A program made the position numbers and the translations under genes. This document shows, piece after piece, positions 45,501 through 55,796 of a DNA stretch of 64,000 nucleotides (positions within the stretch are counted from its first letter, which is position 1; the number at the start of each line of letters is the position of its first letter). The notes below the pieces were generated by a model, which was not told the DNA's origin, searched no databases, and was given only the letters and a program-made list of their open reading frames with translations. Source of the stretch: Symbiodinium natans (taxonomy: Eukaryota; Sar; Dinophyceae; Suessiales; Symbiodiniaceae). The stretch is from positions 226,501 through 290,500 of the forward strand of contig CAJNDS010001402.1 in NCBI GenBank assembly GCA_905221605.1. Reading direction: 5' to 3'.

Positions 45501-46000
45501 CACAAGAGAAGGAGGCAAAAGAGTTTGGAGTTTAGGGGTTTAGGGAGGAGCTTGAGAGCGCACCCAACCTAGACGAGACTTGCATTTCCCATCCATCTTT
45601 GCTGTCTGTGTCCTAGCTCCTGCATGTTCAACCTGTAAAGTCTATGACCTGTTCGTATCTTCTTGTTGCGGCGCAGCCAACAAATTTAAATGTGTTCGAC
45701 AAGGCCCCAAAGCCCTCAAAGCCCCTGAAGACAAGATCGCCGCCATTGTAGGTGTGAGAGCCCAGTCCCAGGCCTCAAGAACTCTAAGCCCGAAATCCTA
45801 CACCCTACAGCCCCCTAAGAACTTGAGACCCTCGTCCCGAAACGCCGGACAATCGAAAACGACCCCCTTGGATCTAGCAGTCCGTGTGGAGGTGAGCCGA
45901 AGGGAGGTGGCGAAGTTTCTGAAGGCGAAGCTCAGGCCCTCCCATGTGCAGAGGTCGCCCAAGATCTGATGGCCCTAACTCGTGCCTAACCCACCGATTA
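42565..46000 (+). CDS. Unidentified multi-exon gene, several convincing exons
   Basis: Plus-strand exons stand out between intron-like DNA. 42565-42635 follows CTGCAG, reads TQKQGLNELHNLIAAYGYDA and ends at a GTGAGT donor. 43214-43287 reads AKEMVKVWWTDKQQNLVRVD then ESVG and ends at GTAAGG. 43448-43489 reads MQLLASELKEMESE and ends before GCC, a GC donor. About 43512-43650 reads RKGLCPLLTILRDAACDEFC, VAPSWQEMFGVLSEPQITYL, DAC. 43779-43823 reads AIEQCRDNVTEE. 45022-45060 reads ASKISLKLAPYMYQ and ends at GTGAGA. 45880-45968 reads VEVSRREVAKFLKAKLRPS. Order and strand suggest one or two genes. I recognise no family; the helical, charged exons suggest a cytosolic protein. 42340-42440 (FAAFAVVAYSRIKYVVNG) may be an earlier exon. 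Confidence 0.5.
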
Positions 46001-47018
46001 GCCCCCTTGTCGGAAACCCATGAGAAGTTTTGTCCCCGCATCCATCCGAGAGTAGCTCGGCAGAGGCCACTTCATTCCCCCTTAGGGCTGCATCATTGTA
46101 GCATGTTGCAGCCCTGGACTGGAGGCACGCTTGTACATTCTTGTCGTTCCTTGGCTCCAGGTGGGAGAGTTTAGTTACATCTCTTCGCCGAAGGCTCCCA
46201 ATTCGCCATAATCTGCATCCCCCGCTCGCGAGCGTTCCTTGACTAGGGGCTAGGGGTCCGGGTAATCCGGGTACGGGTTCCCTCGTTTGCCCGAAGCCCT
46301 TGTGACCCTTGGAATTCCATAGTTCCTGTGAGAGAGAGACTCCTTCACGTCCGAACCAGACCTGTGCTTTGCAGCAGAGCACACGTGGCTAACGAATCGG
46401 CTCTGCCTGCGGGAGTGCTCCGTTCTGACACCCCCAACGTCCCCCCAAATGGGCAAACTCCAAAACTCCCCAACTTCCCCAGCCCCCAACTTCTGGATAC
46501 ACGAGTTCTCCCGTGGCACACAGCCCTTTCCAGTGTTCCAGTGTCAGTGCCCCTGATTTTGGGCGCTGGCCTCATTGCCTCGCGCCATGGCCTGGTCCGC
46601 GCACCCAGCACCGGGGGGCTCCGACTTAGAGTTGTCATGAATAGTGAGAAGTAGCTTGGGAAGTACCCTGAACGAGGCGCCATAGCTACGATTCTTCGTA
46701 GCCCTGCGTGGGCGTAGACTGACCCCTAAGTCTCAGCGTGGTTTTCCGAACCCCGTGCCCTGAATCATCCTTTACTCTCGGCAGAACCTTGGGAACCCTG
46801 GGAAGCTGGCACAGGCGTCTACATGCCCCCCCCCCCCCGCGCGTGTACTCCCCACATTCATAGTACACGTGTTTACGTGCCTTGTTGCTCTGCAGCTGTT
46901 TGCAGCGGTCACGTCGTACTGGCTTCTTCCAAGATACCACTTGCCAAGACAGCGACCTCGGGCGAAGGTTGTCGCTGAAATCGTGTGTCCCTGTGAGCCA
47001 TCGACTCATCTCGCTGCT
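46000..47018. other. Intergenic or 5' untranslated stretch before the GH5 gene
   Basis: No coding frame is convincing. A C-run lies at 46826-46838. From 46890 a CTCTGCAG acceptor-like site precedes the GH5 start codon by about 125 bases and could be the spliced-leader trans-splice acceptor. Confidence 0.35.
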
Positions 47019-50000
47019 ATGTGGGGTCTGCTGGTGCTGCTTCCTTTGCTGATCAGCGCAAGGCCCGGTCAAGCCTTGAGCCAAGCCTGTGTGGATCCTT
47101 TTTCCTCGGAGGCGAAGCTCCCAAACACCGGGATTCTGAAGCTCTGAAATTTTCCCAGAATCACTTTGGGTAGTTCTCTAGATGAGGGGGTTCCCTAAAA
47201 TGGGGGAAAGGGGTGTAGGGGTTTTTGCTTCGATTATCATACTCGCCGCCCAACTGCCATGAGTTCAAATTCTGTTTCCTTGCAAGGTCCCTCTTACAAT
47301 GCGAGCTTTCATCTTGAGGTTGGAGCTGGCCACTTCAAATTAAGATCATCTGCGAAGAGCCGAGCACGCACACTGTGCACAGAGATCTGAACCTGCCGCA
47401 GGTCTCTTTTAACCCTGGATCCTTAGAAGCCCCCAAGCCCGAAACCCCTTAGCCTGACCCCTAGACCCTAGACCCTAGACCCTAGACCCTAAACCCTAAA
47501 CCCTAAACCCTAAACCCTAAACCCTAAACCCTAACCCTAAACCCTAAGCCCTAAAGCCTAAACCCTAAAGCCTGAACCTCCCATGCCCCAAAACCCCCAA
47601 ACATCGCTTCCTTCTGGTTGGGGGGAGGCCCTGTCCCGGAGGGGAGTGTGCGAAGGAGCCGACATGGGGGCAGTTCTCCACCTTATGATCCGGTTTGGGG
47701 ATGGATAGACATACATAGATATATATATAGATATATATATGGCAGCTTATATATATATATATATATGTGTGGTTCCGTATGATGTTATTATGGAGTTTCG
47801 ACACGGGAGACTCGATTTCGACATGGTTCTAAGGTCGCTAAGGGTTTGAGGTTTCAGGGCAAGAGTTTCTGGTTGGCAGAATGACCCTATGCATTCTAAA
47901 CATCCTGAAATCTTAGCGGTGCTGGCCATTTTTGTGTTAATGTTCTCTTATCTCTCTCTCTCTCTCCTCCCTTGCTCGCTTTGTGTTTGGGTGTGCAAGG
48001 CTGGAAAGCTACTGTGGAGACGCCTCGTGCGAAACCTTGTGAATCATCGCTCTCCTTCTCCTGGCAAGTCTTGTCTCCCAGGAGCACCTCCTGCTGCAGC
48101 ACAAGCACGGACTGCAGAAGGCCACCGCCTTGGATCCTGAACCCGCACCGGCATACTGCCTCAATCTGCCCCAAAGGTGCTCATGATGCTGTGCACAAAG
48201 TAGTTTACCTCTCGGACCCGCTTATTTGTGACTTAAAGCATGTATGACGGGTTATGCGGGGTTGGTATGCGGCAACCGTTGTTGCGCTTTCACATGCAGT
48301 GAGGCTGCAGGCGTGGGAGCCCTGCCCTGCAACTTCCTATGTCTTTCTCTTAAGACTTCACGGCTCCACGTGAGGTGCCAGCTCAGCAGAAGGCCATGGA
48401 CGCGCGGAAGGCGCAAAAGAAGGCCCGGTGGTGGGTAGGTCCTGGTAGGTCCAGGTCGACCTCAACGTGTCGGTCAGACTGCCTTTGTGCTGATCCATCA
48501 GTTTCCAACGACCTGTAAGAGGGTTTGGGGCTTGAGGTTCAGGACTCAGTGTTTATCACCAGGAATTCCTGTCTTGCAGGCCTCCATCGTAGAAGAGCAC
48601 GGCCGCTTGGGCGTGGTCGGCAACAAAGTCGTTGATGAGCGGCCTGGCAGACACCACAAGCCTGAAAGTGCAGGTGAAAAAGTCCAAGACCCTCAAACAC
48701 CGGACCCCGCACCCAGCAAGCAACCCTGAACAAATAGGGCCCACCGATGACAAAACTGCACTCGCAAACCTGAGTGTCCAAATGCTACATGCTGTAAGTT
48801 GCCGGGGACCAAGTATCCCTGAAGCCAAGGCTTGCTACCATCCCCCAAGCCCCAACAGCCCTAAGCCCCACTCCAAGGAATGGGCAGCCCCTGCGTCTAC
48901 GGGGAATGTCCCTCTTTTGGTCTCAGTGGAAACCGCAGTTCTGGACGTCAGGCGATGGCTAGGGTTTAGGGTTTAGGGTTGAGTGTTTAGAGTTTAGTGT
49001 TTAGGGTTTAGGTTTAGGGTTTCGGGTTTAGGGCGCCAGGGGGGGTTCATGGGTTCGGTCTTGGCGCTTCGGGTGTTTAATGGCCCTTGGGCTTTGATCT
49101 GGGGAGTTGTGATGTGCCTTGCTTGGCAGCCTAAACGATGTGTTTACATGCATATGTCATGCACCTGACACGCTATGCAAAGCACTCCTTTGCCGCGTCG
49201 GAAGAAGAAGTCCACCCCTGGGATTTTAAACATGCTAACGTGGGGTGGGAGGGTGGACGGCCCGGCAATAATTGCCTTTGAGTTGCGCCCCCCCCCCCCC
49301 CCCCCCGAAGTATTCTGACGATGCCGGCAAGACTTAGTCTAGGAAGAGCTTCGCCCGACCCTCTAAGATCCCACTGGACATTCTTTAGGCCGTCAAGCTT
49401 GCGCCCGCTGAAGTGGTTTTGGGCTTGGGATTTCGGGTTTGGTGGCTGAGGATCTAGGATTTTGGTGCTTCGGATCGCCTCTAAAACCCTGAGCCCCAAG
49501 TTCCTGCTTCCTGCTGCACCTTGCCTGGAGAGGCACTGTGCAGTGGTTGAAGGAGGACTGCAGCATTTCCGGGAGACTCAATGGACCCTAAAGCAAGGGC
49601 AGGGGATCGGGTTATAGGTAAGGTAATGTAATGGTTCAACCTCAAAGTGGGCTTTGACATGGGTAGTGTCAGGAATGCCATCGGCGACTATGCCGTGCCC
49701 TCTGTGCAGCGCTCATCCTAAGCCCCAAGCCCATATTCCCAAACTTACCTCAAAGCCACGGTTTCTTCCTTCGTCGTGGCCGATTGGAGGACTGGGGCAT
49801 CACCTTGCTTCGCTGCCCAATGGCTGTTGAGGCTGGTGTCTTGGGTTCGGGAGTTCAAGGTACCACTAAAAAAAAGAAGAAGGGCTTACGGCTTGAACAT
49901 TTGAGAGCTGCTTTCTCACCCTGAGTCTCACTCCTGAACCTCTACTGGCGCAGAGTTCATGGTCCAAGCCGCAACCCCACATTGGGTTGTAGGTTTTAGG

Positions 50001-53000
50001 CTTAAACGCCGTCGTGTGTTCCTTATATCGTCTCAGGTACAGCAAAAGGAAGGGCCCAGACAAGTAGCTTGGATGGATCACAACTTAAAGACTGAATTGC
50101 CAGTGCATGTGCTTAGAACTTGAGGGCTATGGCTTGCAGGCCCCAAACTCCAATCCGAAAGCCCTAAGTCCCTAAACAGGCAGCCAGCTCCAACCCCGAC
50201 AACTTTAAGGCCCTAAAACCCAACTCTTATGCCTGGAACCCCCATCACAACCCTGCAGCCGGGTTTAGGTTTAGGGTTCAGGGTTTTCCCTACACCTCCG
50301 GACTCTGCTAGCGATCCACTCCTGAGCCTTCAGCACCACTCAACTCAGAAAGGCAGGTGGCTACCTGACCGACCCACAAGCTGAGAAGGCGAAGATAGAG
50401 GTGTCCTGCCGGGGTGTTTGGGAGGGTTTAGGTCTTCAGGCGCTTGAGTTCGCAAAGGCGAGGAATTTGAGGGCCTCGTTTGTTTGCGAGGTGAGGTTGA
50501 GACTGTTGGCCTTGCTTTGTTGTTGCAGGGAGTGTTTCAGGGGGTTTGGTTGCTTGCTTTTTTGTTTGCTTGATTGTTTGTGTGTGGAAGCCCTGATTCC
50601 AAGCTTGGAAGTTTGCAAATGTTCCTTATTTCTTGCAGGAGGACTGGAGATGATTTGCCTTTCTAGTCCAACGAAGCTACACCAAATCAGTGGATGCATG
50701 TGGGGCCGCTCGTTTGGACTCTCGTGTGTGTACCTGCCGCCCGAAATACCCAAAGCTGTTGTTTCATCTTCGGCCATATTCTGATGAACAGCAGATTTTT
50801 CAAGACTTCGTGGGCATTCGTCTGCGTTCTTTTCATGCGTACACGACCTCCTTGTGAACCCCATCAACCTGTTGAGGTTCTAAGGTGAGGGTTCGGCTGA
50901 CTGCGGAGGTCCTTGGGATACAATGTATATACATATATATGGTTATCTTAGATTGCATTTCTACACACTATGTAGGGATGTAGGGTTCAGAGTTTGGAGT
51001 GTATCGTGTGGAGGTCGTCGTGGATGCAGCCATCGATGCGGGCATCTACGTCATCATTGACTCTTTGTCCTGTGGTTCAGTCTCTCCGTCCATGGCACGG
51101 GCATCTCTATGCGCGTTCCTTTGAGTGGCTTCTATCGTCCAGGCACGGGGTTCTCGAAGTAGGATTGGGGCCTAGCTTGGCTGGTGTTGGTTTGCGCCAG
51201 ACGAAGCGCCACGATCTTCGCAGTGCAAGCAGCTATCGGCGATAAGGACTGGCATGACCACAATGCCAACGACCATCCGGAGGCGCTTCCATGCCCTCTT
51301 CAGGCTATGTTTCTGTAGTTTCAAGAGTTCAAGAGAAGGTGTGGGCTGTGCTGTGGTGCTACGAGCAGTCGAGATTAATTCTGTGCAGAAGAGCCTTAGT
51401 TGGGCCTTGAACCCTAAGCCCCCCACTGAACACTAAACCTTGGACCGTCACAAGACACGCTTCAGAGGCCGCCAAGGGGTTCTTCAAGGAGATGTCGCAG
51501 AAGCCACTTCATTGACAGCCTTAGTGGGTTTCCCCCTATGGTTGTGCTCATGGAAGGAGGGTCATAAGCAAGGTGGCCTATCCTACCACCTTAGTTAAAG
51601 TGCCTTTAGCCTTACGGCAGACCTGTATAACCCATGAACCTTCATGTCGTGTTGGAGCCGCTGTTGATAGGAAGTTGCAGGGACCGGGGTAAAGAAGCAC
51701 CGGCAAGAAGCACAAGGTATGGGCAGTATCCCAACGTCATGTTTGAGATCTTCAATGAGCCGATCTTCCAGAATTGGACCGAGACCATCAAGCCCTACCA
51801 TGAAGGTGTGGTTGAGGCGCTGGCATTCTGTGATGCAATGTTTTGTGGCTTAGGCTTTTGGCTCTTGGGGGATTTAAGTCTTGGGTAGAGGGTTGTATGG
51901 TTTCAGGGTTTGGAGTTGCGTTGCTTTGTGCACGCCGGATCCAGGTGATTCGGGAGCACTCGCAGAACCTCATCATCATGGGAACGCGGATCTGGTCCCA
52001 GGAGTGCCCGAGATCGCCGAGTTGTTGCCTAAACCCTGAGCCCGAACCCGGTTGAAGACCCTGAAGCAGTAGTTGCCCTAAACCCTAAACCCTAAAACCC
52101 CTGAACCCTAACACCCTCAACCCTAAAGCCCTCAACCCTAAACATCCCAGACCTCCGTGCCCACGGACCTGCAGGATGTGGATGGGGCCGCCGAGGATCC
52201 CGTGGAAGGGGACAACTTGGCCTATACCGTCCACTTCTACGCCAACACGCACAAGCAGGTTTGCGACTTCGCTTTTTTCGTTGGTGGGGAGGGGGTGGGT
52301 GGTTGTTGGGCTTTGGGGGTTTCACACATTCCAACCCATGGCCTCTTAGACCTGCAAGCGGCCTGTGGGATCGCATGCCCCCACTTACTCAAAACATCGG
52401 TGTCCCCATGGTTTTGGGAACGCAAGCTTCCAACAGTTTGGTACAGGGCAGTTGCAAACCTCCCTGTGGCACAGGAGCTGCGTGAGAAGGTCACCAAGGC
52501 GCTGGAGGCCGGGTTTGGGGAGTTCAGGGTTTAGGGCTTGAGGTTCAGGGTCTAGGGATGTTTAGGGTTTAGGTTTCAAGAGTTTGGCCCCGGAAAGAAT
52601 GGCTTGAGGGTTTTGGGGTTTTATAGTTCTGGGGTTTTAGGGTTTAGCAAGTTTGGGGGTTTACTGGATTTGCGGGTTTGGGTGGGCGAGGGGTTCGGGG
52701 AGTGTGGAGTTGCGATTTGGGGGTTTAGGATGGCTCAGGGTTGCCTTTCAGACTTTAGGTTTTGCGGTTTTGGGCATTGTGGATGATCGACTTTAACAGG
52801 GTGTTACGGTTGTGATCTGGTAACCCCAAGCCCTGAGTCCCCAACCCCATGTGTCTGTCAGAGTTTAGTAGGGCCTAGGGTTGAAGGGTTTAGGGGGTTA
52901 ATAAGGGGTGGGGGAATCTCTAAGGAACCCTTAAGCCTTTCAAACCTCAGCCGCCAACCCTCGGCCATTGGCCGGAGGCAGGGGTCGCCATCTTTGCCAC

Positions 53001-55755
53001 GGAGCGCCCTGGCCTCGCAATTTCGCCCAGGGTTCAGGGCTCATGATATAGGGAAAGCCCTTAAATGCGAGAAGCCTGAACCCGACCTCTAGGCTACCGC
53101 AAGAGTGCCCCTCAGTCTCCGAAAGCCTTTGGGGGCCCGGAGCTAAGAAGTCACGAAGCAGGTGGGGTACCTGCGATGCCAGCGGCGATGGCACGCTCAA
53201 CCTTGAGGAGGCGGTCCTGGGGGGCGTCCCCCCAATGATGGGGTTTTTGGGAGGGCTCCGGATTCTTCTGGTTCTTGTGGCTCGCTTATATCCCCAGTAC
53301 CGTGGCTGAGATGGTCGCTTCCATTTGCCAGACGAAGACCTGGTTGGACTTCTTTGCCGAGCACAACATCTCGGACGCGAACTGGGCCGTGAGCGACAAA
53401 GAGGCCGTGGGCCGTGAAATCAAATTTCAACCCCGCATGTGCTTTCTTGTGAGCAGCATGATGTTGGTGGCCATTGCTACAGTGCAGCCAAACGCTTACG
53501 AAGCCTAAGCCCTGGAGAAGTTTCCTAACGTGCTCTCAGGAGGCCTGCTCTGCGCTCCTCCCAGGCCAGCGGGGCCCTGCCTCCGTTGACTTCTTTTGTA
53601 CATGCTCCGGTGTTCAGGGTCTCCACTGATCACGCGTTGCTGAGATTCTGCCTCAGTTGAAAATTGAGAGAGGCCACTTTCCTATAAATGTCGGAAGTAT
53701 CCCTAAGCTTCCGTAACCGGCCCTCACTCTCAGCTTGGAGAGGCGCAGACGGAGCAGGGCACTGGGAGGACTTGGGCTCGGTTTCAGAAACCAAGGGCTG
53801 TCACCTGCAGGGCCGAGCGGCATAGCTGTCTAGCTAAAGGTGAGTGGTTCAGGATCACAACCGTGGCTTGTTCTGGATCAGGGTACCTCTTCTGGATGCC
53901 GTTACTAGCTGGACTTGTGACCTCTCCACTTGAAGGTTCGTGGGTAGTTCATGGCAGTTGTAAGTAAGGTTACAAGTAGCTCCCATGTGTTACCTGACAG
54001 CAGGGGTATGCCCACCGAAAGCCCTTAACCCGCGGAGAGAGGACTGCGAGCTGACTCCCTCCGGCCACTTCGTGAGGCCACAGAAACGGGAGGGCTTAGA
54101 GTTCCGGGCTCTTTTGCTTTGCCTGAGGAGCCTTAGGGTCTGATTTTGAGGGTTACAGTTTAGCCAGGTCTCAGGGCTTTGCAGGGCTTTGCAGGGCTTT
54201 GCAGGGCCTTGCAGGGCTTTGCAAGGCTTTGGCGTCATGGTCTCTGTGCTTTCAGTCCTTCAAAGATCTAACTCGCCAGGACCTGAACCTGGATGTGGGT
54301 TCCACGGGCTTGTGAACTTGTGTGGCTTTGCCAGCCTTCAGACTTCTGAGAGGCTGTAAGTTTGTGTTTTGGGTCATCCGAGCCCTCAAGCCTCCCAAAT
54401 CCTGAACCCCGCAAAGTCCCAAATCCTTGGCCGGAATCCCCCTAAAAACTTCCGAAACCGCCGAACCCAAAATCCCCTGCCCAGGGCATCTCTCCGAGGG
54501 GAGGTTCCTCCGGCCACGCTGCCAACTCCTTGTCCGAGGCTGGGGCTTTAGGGTTTAGGGCTTAGGGTTTAGGGTTTAGGGTTTAGGGCTTAGGGCTTAG
54601 GGTTTAGTGTTCAGCATCTTTCAAGCGCTAGATTCGCAGCCTTTCAAGCGCCCGAAAAGTACCCACCCACCCAGAGAATCCCATACCATCAAGATAAAAA
54701 AAAGTTTCACACGCAACCCAAACCCTTAGCCCCTAAGCACTCGTCCCTTAATCCCTAACCTTAGAACTCAGAACCCTACCCGAAACCCTGGGCCCTGAAC
54801 CCTAAGTTGCTTGAACCCTATACATGTTAGGGCTCTTCAACCCTGACGGCCAGTAGTTCAAAAGGTGGGAGGCGGGGGGCCAGGGGGGGAGGGGGGGGGG
54901 GGGACAGGACGGGGGCGGGGCAGGCGGGGGGGAAGGGGGGGGGAAGGGGGTGCGGGCAAGGACCTTGCCCGCTAATTTTATGACCTTGCCCGCTAATTTT
55001 ATGACCTTGCCCGCTATTTGTATGACCTTGCCTGCTAATATGACCTTGCCCGCTAATTTTATGACCTTGCCCGGGTCATAAAATCAGTGGGCAAGGTCAT
55101 AAAGTTAGCGGGCAAGGTCATGAAATTAGTGGGTCGGCTGACCACCCAAAGGTCATAAAATTAGTGGGCAAGGTCATGGGTCAGCCAACGGACCTTGCCC
55201 ACCGATTTTATGACCTTGCCCAAAAATTTATGACCTTGCCCACAAGTTTTATGACCTTGCCCAAAAATTTATGACCTTGCCCGCTGATTTATGACCTTGC
55301 TCGCAAAGTCATGAACATGTATATTAGATATGGGGTTTAGGGTTTAGGGTTTAGGGTTCTAGGTTAGGGCTTTAGGATATAGGGTTTAGGGTTTCAGGGC
55401 TGTAGGGTCTCCAGGCTTGCGATGAGTGATTTGGGAAGATAGTTCACCCCCAAACACTTTTTAGGACCAGGGCGTTTCAGGGCTTTTGGTTGGCGGTTTT
55501 GGGGCGGTTGAGAGTTACGACTTGTGGCTTCAGGGTTTTTGGGTTTCGGATTTTGGGGGGTAATGGGATGGGTGCAGTATGGTTTAGCGGTTGAGGGTTG
55601 GAGGGTTGGAGGGCAGTAGAGTTTGGGGCTGGGTGCATTCAGTCGATCATATGGTGTAGAACTGTGTTTTCTATGTCACATAGGTATGCCATTTATATAT
55701 ATATGTATATGTATGCATATCTTTATATACATATATATATATATCTTTCTATCTA

Positions 55756-55796
<41 letters not shown>

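Noticed and set aside
47050..47066. CTTGAGCCAAGCC as an inverted spliced-leader relic
   Set aside because: It lies inside the coding exon after the signal peptide, is explained by the protein sequence, and has the wrong strand for the gene.
54958..55318. Spaced identical repeats considered as a CRISPR array
   Set aside because: Units are contiguous without unique spacers, change direction, and the host is clearly eukaryotic.
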